From IMG/VR virus record IMGVR_UViG_3300044972_000830, positions 1 to 38,995 of that record: DNA of 38,995 bases, one strand, 5' to 3'. Positions 8,892 to 17,565 of this stretch are shown here, piece after piece. The notes below the pieces were generated by a model. That model did not search any database and had not been told where the DNA came from. It was given only the letters and a program-made list of their open reading frames with translations. Position numbers and translations under genes: made by a program. Position 1 is the stretch's first letter. The number at the start of each line of letters is the position of its first letter. The DNA comes from a virus.

Positions 8892-10208
8892 ATGGCAATA
8901 CAAACTATTAATCTAGGAACTTATGCAAACGACGGCACTGGCGATGATCTACGTGTAGCATTCCAGAAAGTCAATGCTAATATTTTAGAACTATATAGCA
9001 CAGTCTATGGTGCTAATGTAGGATCAGTTCCACCTATATCAGGTGTTGAACAAGGCGAACTATGGTGGAGTACTGTAGAAGGTAGACTATACGTTTATTA
9101 TAACGGTGCATGGGTTGATGCAAGTCCAGAAGACGGATTTGTAACTTATGACATCACTGCTGAAACTGCAACTGGTGGTGCCAGTGTAAGATTAAACGGT
9201 ACAGATTTATCTCAAGATAGTATTAAATTTGCATCCAGCACAAACGTAACAGTTACACAAACTGACGCAAACACTATTACTTTTAGTTCTGAAAGTTTTA
9301 CTGGTAATGTAACTGGTAATTTATTAGGCAATGTACAAGGCAATGTTGTTGGTAATCTTATTGGTAATACCAACGGCCTACACACTGGCGCAGTCATTGG
9401 TAATGTAACTGGCGATGTGCTTGGTGATACTGCCGGTCTACACACTGGCGCAGTCATTGGTAATGTAACTGGCGATGTAACTGGTGACACTACTGGAACA
9501 CATACTGGCGCAGTTATCGGAAATGTAACTGGTAATTTATTAGGTGATGTTACAGGTAATGTTATTGGCAATTTATTGGGTGACATCAGTGGCAATGCTG
9601 GATCAGTTACCAATGGCGTATATACTACAGGTGATCAAACTATTGGTGGTACTAAGACTTTTAGTAACACAATCAGTGGAAGCATAACCGGAAATGCTGG
9701 ATCAGTTACCAATGGCGTATATACAAATGGCTCATATGCTGATCCAGTATGGCTTACATCAATTGCAGGTAGCAAAGTAAGTGGCGACATCAGTGGCAAT
9801 GCTGGATCAGTTACCAATGGCGTATATACTACAGGTGATCAAACTATTGGTGGTACTAAGACTTTTAGTAACACAATCAGTGGAAGCATAACCGGAAATG
9901 CTGGATCAGTTACCAATGGGGTATATACTACATCAAGTGTTAATGCTCTAGCAGATGTTGATACTATAACTGCTGCTCCTACATCAGGACAAGCACTACT
10001 ATGGAGTGGGACAAATTGGATTCCTGGTACAATTACGCCAGGTGGTGTAACTAAAATTATTGCAGGAACAAATATTTCAATTAGCCCTACAAACGGCCTC
10101 GGTGATGTTACTATTACATCAACTGCAACTAGTGGTGCTGGTGGAAGTTTAGATTTTGGTACATTTAGTGCACCGGCGGGCTTTAGTTTAGATTTAGGAA
10201 CATTTTAA
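8892..10208 (+). CDS. Tail-fibre protein made of Gly-Asn-Val-Thr-type repeats, 438 aa
   Basis: The N-terminus (INLGTYANDGTGDDLR, then KVNANILELY) is a recurrent opening of T4-like virion proteins, followed by a WWSTVEGRLYVYYNGAW module that often presents fibres to the baseplate. Residues about 137-240 are a run of short GNVTGDV / GNLLGDV units, some inside a longer GLHTGAVIGNVTGDV unit. Residues 230-345 repeat GNAGSVTNGVYT four times. Such regular short units fold as a slender beta-helical shaft. The C-terminus (GGSLDFGTFSAP, LDLGTF) is short. Translation probably uses the late promoter box at 8865. Receptor-binding or shaft function is inferred from repeats and position. Confidence 0.75.
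   Translation: MAIQTINLGTYANDGTGDDLRVAFQKVNANILELYSTVYGANVGSVPPISGVEQGELWWSTVEGRLYVYYNGAWVDASPEDGFVTYDITAETATGGASVRLNGTDLSQDSIKFASSTNVTVTQTDANTITFSSESFTGNVTGNLLGNVQGNVVGNLIGNTNGLHTGAVIGNVTGDVLGDTAGLHTGAVIGNVTGDVTGDTTGTHTGAVIGNVTGNLLGDVTGNVIGNLLGDISGNAGSVTNGVYTTGDQTIGGTKTFSNTISGSITGNAGSVTNGVYTNGSYADPVWLTSIAGSKVSGDISGNAGSVTNGVYTTGDQTIGGTKTFSNTISGSITGNAGSVTNGVYTTSSVNALADVDTITAAPTSGQALLWSGTNWIPGTITPGGVTKIIAGTNISISPTNGLGDVTITSTATSGAGGSLDFGTFSAPAGFSLDLGTF
9301..9612 (+). repeat. Degenerate in-frame GNVTGN(L/D) coding repeat
   Basis: About 20 copies of a 12-15 bp unit related to ggtaatgtaactggt lie in tandem. A longer 60-bp unit encoding THTGAVIGNVTG recurs at about 9379, 9439 and 9499. All units stay in frame, so copy-number changes would lengthen or shorten the fibre shaft without breaking the gene. 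Confidence 0.75.
9582..9928 (+). repeat. 143-bp direct repeat pair inside the fibre gene
   Basis: Bases 9582-9724 recur at 9786-9928, offset 204 bp, with a single difference seen (C at 9716, G at 9920). The unit encodes GDISGN...TIGGTKTFSN. Near identity suggests recent duplication or ongoing homogenisation; both copies are in frame (204 is divisible by 3). Confidence 0.88.
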
Positions 10209-10226
10209 AAGGTTTAGGAGACAACA

Positions 10227-11594
10227 ATGGCATTACAGATTAGAAGAGGCTTAGAAACAGATAGAGCAGTAGTTACTCCTGCACCAGGTGAGCTTCTATT
10301 CACCACTGATCAAAGCAAATTATATATTGGGGATGGTGCAACTGCCGGTGGCACACTTATCACCGGCAGCGGTATTGGCAACCTTGTTGAAGATATCACT
10401 CCTCAATTAGGTGGTGATTTAGATATTAACGGATATAAAATTGTTAGCTCAGGTAATGGCAATATTGAACTAGACCCTGCAGGTACAGGTACTATTATTC
10501 TCCACGGGAATTTAACAATCGATACTAATGGAAATTTCACTAAAACTGGAAATTTAAACTTCTCACCCGTTGGTCTTACTACAATAGGTAGCAATGTATC
10601 ATTAGTTGATGGTAATTTGGCGCTTACTCGAAATTCTTACTCTAGTACAACCGGGCAAGGTTTTACATTTTCACAGCATCATGAAACAGCCGATGCTGTA
10701 AATTTTACATTTTACAGAACTAGAGGAGTCGGATCTGCCCCAACTACTGTAGTTAACGGTGATGACATTATTGATATTAACTTTATTGGACAAACTACTT
10801 TACAAGCTGCTGTAGCAGCATCTATTGGTGTTACAGTTGACGGGATTCCAAGCACTACCCGAGTACCTGGTAAAATTACATTTGCTACCGACAACGGGTC
10901 ATCTCAAGCAATTCGAGCAGAATTATCAGCAGTAGGTGTGTGGAAGGTTAACAGTATTCAAAATTTGAGCGGAACTGATCTAACTCTTACTGCTACAACA
11001 GTTAACGTTGCTGGCAATATGCAAATTAATGCACAGGGCGATTTAAGATTTGCAGATACAGATAGTTCGAATTGGGTTGCTTTCCAAGCACCAGGAACAG
11101 TAGCTGCTAATGTAACTTGGACACTTCCTGCAGCAGATGGAACATCAGGACAAGTACTTTCAACCGACGGATTGGGCGCACTAAGTTGGGCAACTGCAAG
11201 TGGCGGAACAGGTCTAGCATCTCGAACAGCAGTTTCTGAAACTACCGGTGTACTTGCTACCGGAGAAACAACGGGAGTATCAATTACTGGGGCTAAAGGA
11301 TACATTTTATATAAAATACAAACTAGTGTTGCTGCATGGGTTAGAATTTATACTAGTGTTGATGCTAGAACTAACGATAGTTCTAGAGCAGAAGGTGTTG
11401 ATCCGCTACCAGGGGCTGGAGTAATTGCCGAAGTTATTACAACAGGGGCATCAACCATTGTTATGTCTCCGGGTGTAATTGGATTTAATGATGAAAGTAT
11501 AACGTCGTCAAGTATTGCCCTAGCAGTTACTAATAAAAGCGGCAGTTCTTCATTAGTTACTGTTACATTAACTATCTTGCAAATAGAGGCATAA
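10227..11594 (+). CDS. Tail-fibre/virion protein with Mtd-N-like head, 455 aa
   Basis: Start is supported by TTTAGGAGA about 8 nt upstream. The first 45 residues (LQIRRGLETDRAVV, GELLFTTDQSKLYIGDG) match the short N-terminal domain found in the major tropism determinant and many fibres, which attaches the fibre to the virion. The middle is beta-rich with DLDINGYKIVSS and a WTLPAADGTSGQVLSTDG stretch typical of phage fibres before a trimerising tip. The last 100 residues (AAWVRIYTSVDARTND, SSRAEGVDP, then PGVIGFND) resemble a C-terminal domain common in T4-like phages of aquatic bacteria. It is 1 bp ahead of the protease gene, so both are probably co-translated. Confidence 0.72.
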   Translation: MALQIRRGLETDRAVVTPAPGELLFTTDQSKLYIGDGATAGGTLITGSGIGNLVEDITPQLGGDLDINGYKIVSSGNGNIELDPAGTGTIILHGNLTIDTNGNFTKTGNLNFSPVGLTTIGSNVSLVDGNLALTRNSYSSTTGQGFTFSQHHETADAVNFTFYRTRGVGSAPTTVVNGDDIIDINFIGQTTLQAAVAASIGVTVDGIPSTTRVPGKITFATDNGSSQAIRAELSAVGVWKVNSIQNLSGTDLTLTATTVNVAGNMQINAQGDLRFADTDSSNWVAFQAPGTVAANVTWTLPAADGTSGQVLSTDGLGALSWATASGGTGLASRTAVSETTGVLATGETTGVSITGAKGYILYKIQTSVAAWVRIYTSVDARTNDSSRAEGVDPLPGAGVIAEVITTGASTIVMSPGVIGFNDESITSSSIALAVTNKSGSSSLVTVTLTILQIEA

Positions 11595-11595
11595 T

Positions 11596-14271
11596 ATGTC
11601 TATAGCCGACTACCTTCGAAAAAAAGAATACATTGTATCAGTGAATGATTTTCAAGATTTAGAATCCATTTACGACGATTTAGAAACTCAAGGTAAAGCA
11701 CCTCCAAACATAGAATTAACTCGGAGTGTTGATTGCCTACATCGAAGAACTACTAGCAGAAACACACACTATTTGCTAGCAGACTGGGAGGCAGATGCGT
11801 TAAAAAATGACCCACGTATTAAATCAGTAACTCTTGCGCCGCGTTATCTTGGAATTAAATCTGGCATTAATAATATAGTACAAACATCAACAGCATGGGA
11901 CAAGTCTGGGACTACCAGTAACACTATGAAAAATTGGGGATTGCTACGATGTGTAGAAGGTGTTCAGAGATCAGGATGGGGCGGAAGTGGATATTCAGGC
12001 GGCGGCGTCGGTACTCCTGCACAAACTGGTACCATTAATCTCACACAAACTGGACGTAATGTTGATGTTGTGATTTGCGACTCAAACGGAATTGTATGGA
12101 ATCATCCTGAGTATGCAGTTAATGCAGATGGCACTGGCGGCACTAGAGCCATCCAGTACAACTGGTTCCAACATAATGCTGAAATTGGCAACGGTACTAA
12201 CGGTACATACAGTTATGGCGTAGGTGATCACTCAACACACGTTGCTGGTACAGTTGCTGGTAACACACAGGGTTGGGCCCGTAATGCTAACATCTACAAT
12301 CTATACTATGATACAGGAACACCGGTTAGTGAGTTTAGTCTAGTCTTTGATTACATTAGAGCATTTCATAGAAATAAAACTGTTAACAATGATATAGGTC
12401 GCAAGAATCCAACTATTGTTAACAACAGTTGGGGTATGAGTATTTTTCCTAGTGAATGGTCTTTTAGCGACATTACAGCAGTAACCTATAGAGGGATTCG
12501 TTACACACCCGATGTAGGCTCTCCTACCTTTACTGGGTTTAGCGGTGTATGCACTGCAAATGAAAGATTGGCTTTACTTGCGGGTTTTGAAAATCATGGA
12601 AATAGGATTACCACTGCTGGACCATATACACCTCCAGGCGGCAGTATATTAATACAGCCGATTACATGGACTCTAGAAGGCCAGCAGGCATATTTTATTG
12701 ATCTTTCACAACCCAACAGCACTTACCAATTAACTGTTCAAGGTCCAGCAGATTTAGATCTAATACACAATGTTGCAATTGATGCAATATCTGGAACTAT
12801 GTCGCTTGCCGGCGAAATTGTTATTACTAATTCAAGTGCGGTAGAAGTTCACAGGTTTACTGCCGTAGAACAGTCAACAACTAACGGTGGAACTATTGAG
12901 ATTAATATTAACGAAACGTTAGTTAATTTACCAAATACTGACACATACACTGTTACATTTTTAAGTGTAATTGATGTATCAGGTGTGAGTAATCCGTTGT
13001 TTGCAACAGCAATGTCGTTAACAGTAATTACTGATTCACATGCTGCAACGGCAGCTGTGACAACTATTACAAATACCTTACTTGGTGCCGGTAGTCTTGC
13101 AAGTCTAACAACTCCAACAGTGGGAAACAATGACGACGGATATTGGACATTGGCATTGCCATTTAGTATTGAATATCTTGGAACAGAATACAGTACTATC
13201 TATGTTAGTACTAATCATTATGTAACATTTGGATCTGGTTCAACTGTGTGGTCAGGGTTAAATGCAATCACTCCTAATTTACCTAAGATCATGTGGTCGT
13301 GTGCCGACAACTCAGTACAGAGAATTTACTACGGTGTTGAAGGAACTGCTCCTAATAGAACATATCGTGTACGAGTCGAAGGTGCAGCATCAACTGGCGG
13401 AACTGTTGGCAGTCCATCTATGGTTAATGAATATATATTTTACGAAGCAACACCTGCACAGATTGATCTACAACTAGGTGCAAACGGCAGAAAGACCGTA
13501 GGCACTGGATTTACAACAGAACAACTTAACGGTTGGGGATTTATAGCAGGCCAACGTATTCCTGCTAGAGTGCCAGCTTGTGACATTGACTTAGACGACC
13601 TATACGAAGAAGGTATTGTCATGGTAGGTGCTGCCGGCAATGGCCGATGGAAACATGATGTGCCCGGTGGCACTGACTGGAGTAACACATTTGAAATGGC
13701 TAGTCGTTATCCAGGTAGTGTAGCACAACCGTACTATTATATGCGTGGGACTAGTCCCACTGCGAATGATAATATAGCAGGTGGTGGCGATTATGATTTG
13801 CCGGCAATATGTGTTGGATCAGTTGATACAATATCTACAGATCAAAAAGTACAATATAGTGATTGTGGCCCGGGTGTAGATATATGGGCGCCGGGGACTT
13901 ACATTATTAGTTCGCTACCAAGCGGCATTAATGATCCTCGCAATGGAAGTTATTTTCTAGGCAAGTATAGTGGAACATCGATGGCCAGTCCTCAAGTATG
14001 TGGAGTATTAGCATGTGCTTTGGAAATATATCCTAATATGAATCAATCACAGGCCAAGGATTACATACTAGCATATGCTAAATCAAATCAACTAACCGCC
14101 ACATCAGGTGGTGCTGCAGATGGACAAGATTTGCAGGGCGCTGCTAATTTATTTTTATATTACTACAAAGAAAGAGCAGTTAGTGGAAATACGTTCCCTA
14201 AGATCAATTACAAGCATAGACCTAGTGCAGGAGCAGTATTTCCTCGACCTAGAATTAGAAGGACGTTGTAA
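11596..14271 (+). CDS. Tail-associated subtilisin-like serine protease (S8), 891 aa
   Basis: The S8 triad is visible: Asp162 in VVICDSNG, His212 in DHSTHVAGTVAG and Ser795 in GTSMASPQVCG, with the oxyanion Asn682 in GAAGNG and NNSWGMS at 276-282. Residues about 1-95 (YLLADWEADALKNDPRIKSV) resemble an I9-type inhibitory propeptide, so the enzyme may mature by self-cleavage. About 380 residues are inserted between His and Asn: a beta-rich part around 310-510 and a YLGTEYSTIYVSTNHYVTFG module around 520-640. There is no signal peptide; it sits among fibre genes, so it likely rides on the tail and cuts a host surface protein or processes fibres. GAGG 7 nt upstream sets the start. Triad assignment is strong; substrate is unknown. 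Confidence 0.88.
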   Translation: MSIADYLRKKEYIVSVNDFQDLESIYDDLETQGKAPPNIELTRSVDCLHRRTTSRNTHYLLADWEADALKNDPRIKSVTLAPRYLGIKSGINNIVQTSTAWDKSGTTSNTMKNWGLLRCVEGVQRSGWGGSGYSGGGVGTPAQTGTINLTQTGRNVDVVICDSNGIVWNHPEYAVNADGTGGTRAIQYNWFQHNAEIGNGTNGTYSYGVGDHSTHVAGTVAGNTQGWARNANIYNLYYDTGTPVSEFSLVFDYIRAFHRNKTVNNDIGRKNPTIVNNSWGMSIFPSEWSFSDITAVTYRGIRYTPDVGSPTFTGFSGVCTANERLALLAGFENHGNRITTAGPYTPPGGSILIQPITWTLEGQQAYFIDLSQPNSTYQLTVQGPADLDLIHNVAIDAISGTMSLAGEIVITNSSAVEVHRFTAVEQSTTNGGTIEININETLVNLPNTDTYTVTFLSVIDVSGVSNPLFATAMSLTVITDSHAATAAVTTITNTLLGAGSLASLTTPTVGNNDDGYWTLALPFSIEYLGTEYSTIYVSTNHYVTFGSGSTVWSGLNAITPNLPKIMWSCADNSVQRIYYGVEGTAPNRTYRVRVEGAASTGGTVGSPSMVNEYIFYEATPAQIDLQLGANGRKTVGTGFTTEQLNGWGFIAGQRIPARVPACDIDLDDLYEEGIVMVGAAGNGRWKHDVPGGTDWSNTFEMASRYPGSVAQPYYYMRGTSPTANDNIAGGGDYDLPAICVGSVDTISTDQKVQYSDCGPGVDIWAPGTYIISSLPSGINDPRNGSYFLGKYSGTSMASPQVCGVLACALEIYPNMNQSQAKDYILAYAKSNQLTATSGGAADGQDLQGAANLFLYYYKERAVSGNTFPKINYKHRPSAGAVFPRPRIRRTL

Positions 14272-16754
14272 TGGCATTGAACATATGGACTGAGCAATCT
14301 GGATACAGGTTTGATACAGTACAAGAACGTAGTGTAGTTAATATATTGCTGCCTGCTAATAACAGCGTGGGAATTACATATTCAGTTATCTCTGGTAAGT
14401 TGCCTCCCGGTCTAAGAATAGTAAACAATACTATTCAAGGATCACCGTTTGAGGTTCCTCGTACAACTGATTTTAAATTTGTTGTTAGAGCTAGTAACGG
14501 AACAGACCTTGCCGACAGAACATTCTTTTGGACTATTGAAGGTGCAGATCAGCCAGTATGGCAAACCGCCGCCGGATCTCTACCAATTGGCCCTAATAAT
14601 GTTTACTACATTCTCGATAGTTCATATATTGATTTTCAACTACTTGCTACCGATACCGATACTGCTGCCGGGCAATCATTAAAGTATTTTATTGCCAGTA
14701 ACGAAGGAACCCTTCCCCCGGGATTAGTATTGACAGACTCCGGAAGGATTGCTGGCTGGGTACAGCCTGCGTTAGTCATTCCAACAGCGGCAGGTAACGG
14801 ATACTTTGACACTGCTGTTTATGATGCAGTTGCATTTGATTTTGGTTATAGATCATCCAACGGGTATGACAGCTATATTTACGATACTGCAATTTTTGAC
14901 TTTAGTACTGCCAGTCTTAGTCCTAAAAAATTAAATCGTAATTATGAATTTATTGTAACAATCACAGACGGTGATACTGAAGTAAAACGAAAATTTAAAA
15001 TATATGTAGTTGGCGACGATTACTTTAGGGCAGACAATACTATTACTACTGCTGGTTCCGGATCATTTATGGTCGATGCAACTTATGTACGTGCGCCAAT
15101 CTGGGTTACTCCTGCTAACCTTGGGGTGCGTAGAGCAAACAATTATCAAACTATAAGATTAGACACATATGAAGACTTAGATCTTGGTCCTATTGTCTAT
15201 TCATTGGATTCAACCAATCCGGACTTGAGTGCAAGTGTATTGCCTCCAGGTATGCAATTTGATCAAGGCACTGCTGAAGTGTTTGGAGTAGTTCCTTACC
15301 AGCCGGCAATTACTAAAACTTACCGATTTACCGTTAGTGCAACAAGACTAAGCGATCGTTCAGAAACTGCTACAAGCAAGCGCACATTTACTGTGCAAGT
15401 ATTAGGTGAAGTTGAAAGTGTAATGGGATGGATAACTGGATCAAACTTAGGTAATATTGAAGCTAATTTGATCAGCAACTTGTCTGTTGTTGCATCTACT
15501 ACAATTACTGATTCTGTTATACTGTACGTAAAAACTGGTGGTGCGCTACCTCCCGGTTTAACACTGGCATTAGATGGTGAGATTGTGGGCAAAGTAACAC
15601 AGTTTGGTGACAGTGTACAATATCAAGGCCTGTGGACGGCCATGCGAAATTACAATATAAACAATGTAGTTCTACGCAGTGGAATATATTACAAGGCTAT
15701 TATGAGCAGTGTAAGTGCTACATTTAATATAAGTCACTGGGTTGTACATACGTTTACAAATCAAGGCATTGTTACATTTGACGGCAGCAGTTTGAGTTTA
15801 GATGCAGGTACTACTACCCTTGATCGTGAATATTCGTTTACAATAAATGCTCGAGACATTTTAGGCTACAGTGCGATATCAAGAACATTTAACCTAACTG
15901 TTATTACTCCAAATAATAGATTATACAGTAATATAACTGCTAAACCGTATCTTAAATTAGATCAACGAGAAATGTTTAAAACATTTATTAGAAATACCAG
16001 TGTATTCGACGCCACTGCTATTTACAGACCGGGAGATGCTAATTTTGGCATACAAAATGATTTAAAAATGTCCGTGTATGCTGGTATTGAAACTAAAACT
16101 GCGGCACAGGTAGTTTCAGTAGTTGGACAAAATCATCGTAAGAAGCGTTTTAAACTAGGTGATATTAAACTAGCACGGGCAAAAGTACCAGCTACTAATA
16201 CTGTAGTGTACGAAGTAATTTATATCGATGTTATTGATCCTCTTGAAATTGGTGATAAAACGTTAGACTTAGCTGTTGTTGGATCTATCGACCCTATGAT
16301 GGCTACAGTTGACCAAACAAATATTTACTTTAATGGTCCGTTTGATACTTCAGAAAGATTCTGGGGCAGGCCTCAACCGTATTCAGTAACCGCAGATCGT
16401 AGCGATGTATACCCAGATGGTGAATTTAGAGGACCGGGAAGTATTTCTTTATGGCGCAAGCGTATTGAGCAGCTGGGACTACATGATCGAAATTACATGC
16501 CTTTATGGATGAGAACTGTACAGGACGGTAGCGTTCAAGAATTAGGATTTGTTAACGCTATTCCCCTATGCTTTTGTAAGGTTGGCCGAGGTGCTGACAT
16601 ATTACTAAACATTAAAAATTATCTAAAAAATAATACGGATTTTAGCTTTAATAAAATCGACTACACCATTGATAGGTATACAATAGATTCTGTCACCGGC
16701 GATACCACTGATAAATATATCGTATTTAGAAATGACAGGACCATAATAACATGA
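14271..16754 (+). CDS. Virion protein with repeated He_PIG-like Ig modules, 827 aa
   Basis: The start overlaps the protease stop (TAATG). Four LPPG(L/M) motifs at residues 44, 148, 324 and 426 each sit in a strand-turn pattern ending in a G-x-P or V-x-G element and FxVxA, as in putative Ig (He_PIG/cadherin-like) domains. Between the fourth module and the next, about 453-495, is WTAMRNYNINNVVLRSGIYY...W, which resembles a CBM5/12 chitin-binding module. The C-terminal 270 residues (FKTFIRNTSVFD, FNGPFDTSERFWGR, DRNYMPLWMRTVQDG) are a different, more conserved domain likely to hold the protein in the tail. No catalytic motif was seen. The next gene overlaps by 4 bp. Confidence 0.75.
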   Translation: MALNIWTEQSGYRFDTVQERSVVNILLPANNSVGITYSVISGKLPPGLRIVNNTIQGSPFEVPRTTDFKFVVRASNGTDLADRTFFWTIEGADQPVWQTAAGSLPIGPNNVYYILDSSYIDFQLLATDTDTAAGQSLKYFIASNEGTLPPGLVLTDSGRIAGWVQPALVIPTAAGNGYFDTAVYDAVAFDFGYRSSNGYDSYIYDTAIFDFSTASLSPKKLNRNYEFIVTITDGDTEVKRKFKIYVVGDDYFRADNTITTAGSGSFMVDATYVRAPIWVTPANLGVRRANNYQTIRLDTYEDLDLGPIVYSLDSTNPDLSASVLPPGMQFDQGTAEVFGVVPYQPAITKTYRFTVSATRLSDRSETATSKRTFTVQVLGEVESVMGWITGSNLGNIEANLISNLSVVASTTITDSVILYVKTGGALPPGLTLALDGEIVGKVTQFGDSVQYQGLWTAMRNYNINNVVLRSGIYYKAIMSSVSATFNISHWVVHTFTNQGIVTFDGSSLSLDAGTTTLDREYSFTINARDILGYSAISRTFNLTVITPNNRLYSNITAKPYLKLDQREMFKTFIRNTSVFDATAIYRPGDANFGIQNDLKMSVYAGIETKTAAQVVSVVGQNHRKKRFKLGDIKLARAKVPATNTVVYEVIYIDVIDPLEIGDKTLDLAVVGSIDPMMATVDQTNIYFNGPFDTSERFWGRPQPYSVTADRSDVYPDGEFRGPGSISLWRKRIEQLGLHDRNYMPLWMRTVQDGSVQELGFVNAIPLCFCKVGRGADILLNIKNYLKNNTDFSFNKIDYTIDRYTIDSVTGDTTDKYIVFRNDRTIIT

Positions 16755-17326
16755 CCAGTGCGATAGTATCATCAACCATAGACTCTGCTTTTCCAGTAGC
16801 AGGGCAAGATAATAACAGTCAAGGATTTAGGGACAACTTCCTAATTACTAAAACTGGGCTGTCTCAAGCAGCAACTGAAATTTCAGAGTTACAACTGAAC
16901 ACAGCTAAACTAAATGCTGCTAATGATTTTGCTGGCAATATTATACAAAACGCAGTGACTAAAAAATTGTATGGGTCTGTTGCTACTATTCTTGAAGCGG
17001 CCACAGCTAACTTAGATGTTTCTACTGGGGATTATCATAGAATTACGCTTAGTGATGCTAACATTACTTTAACTTTAACTAATTGGCCAACATTAGACAG
17101 CCGGTTTGCTAAAGTACGTATCCATTTAGAAAATTTAAAAGCAACATCGCACACTGTTACCTTTGCAACTAATGCATTAGCTACGGTATCAGATGATGAT
17201 AGCGGAAAATTTACAAGCCATGCAATCACAGTACCTGCCGGATCCACTGTAGTTGTTGACGCATGGAAGTACGATTTTGGTACTGGCAGCAAAATGTATC
17301 TTGGCTATATTGGAGAATTCGTATAA
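16751..17326 (+). CDS. Conserved T4-like virion protein, 191 aa
   Basis: The N-terminus FPVAGQDNNSQGFRDNF followed by a helical ISELQLNTAKLN stretch is a recurrent pattern in structural proteins of T4-like phages from aquatic hosts. The C-terminal half is beta-rich (ITLTLTNWP, VRIHLENLKATSHTVTFAT) and suggests a jelly-roll-like fold. It overlaps the preceding virion gene by ATGA and the next by TAATG, so the three are translationally coupled. No enzymatic motif; exact location in the particle is not known to me. Confidence 0.65.
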   Translation: MTSAIVSSTIDSAFPVAGQDNNSQGFRDNFLITKTGLSQAATEISELQLNTAKLNAANDFAGNIIQNAVTKKLYGSVATILEAATANLDVSTGDYHRITLSDANITLTLTNWPTLDSRFAKVRIHLENLKATSHTVTFATNALATVSDDDSGKFTSHAITVPAGSTVVVDAWKYDFGTGSKMYLGYIGEFV

Positions 17327-17556
17327 TGCATCCTTTAGCTGAAGACTTTTCACAATTAAAAGATACTGAAATTGAAACTCGAGTTTCCGAACTTAGTAAG
17401 AAGTACTGGCAGAGTAGTAACCCGTCCATTCAAAGTCAAATATCGTTATTTTTAGATCTATATAATGAAGAACTAAGAAGCAGACGAGCTAAAATGTGGC
17501 AGCAACAATACCAAAATAGAGACAAAGGCCTTGACAAATTGATCAATGTCAAGTAA
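17326..17556 (+). CDS. Small conserved helical phage protein, 76 aa
   Basis: I chose the ATG at 17326, which overlaps the previous stop as TAATG, over an upstream in-frame start inside that gene. The protein is almost all helix and highly charged, with a conserved-looking LKDTEIETRVSELSKKYW half and a NRDKGLDKLINV end. Proteins of this look sit beside tail genes in T4-like phages, perhaps as an assembly or connector factor. Its last codons contain the -35 region of the promoter for the following gene. Confidence 0.6.
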   Translation: MHPLAEDFSQLKDTEIETRVSELSKKYWQSSNPSIQSQISLFLDLYNEELRSRRAKMWQQQYQNRDKGLDKLINVK

Positions 17557-17559
17557 AAT
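17530..17559 (+). promoter_or_regulatory. Sigma70-like promoter with operator-like palindrome; +1 on the next ATG
   Basis: TTGACA (17531-17536), a 17-nt spacer, then TAAAAT (17554-17559). The -35 is half of an inverted repeat CTTGACA/TGTCAAG (17530-17536 and 17547-17553) that encloses the 8-bp palindrome TTGATCAA. The expected +1, 7 nt after the -10, is 17566, the A of the next ATG. It marks the switch from virion genes to metabolic genes. Confidence 0.6.
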
Positions 17560-17565
17560 AGCTAG

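Noticed and set aside
9301-9612. Possible CRISPR-like array
   Set aside because: Units are 12-15 bp, degenerate and all in frame; there are no unique spacers. They are coding repeats.
10227-10400. Diversity-generating retroelement suggested by the Mtd-N-like start
   Set aside because: No reverse transcriptase, no template repeat and no adenine-biased variable region were found; this N-domain is common in ordinary fibres.
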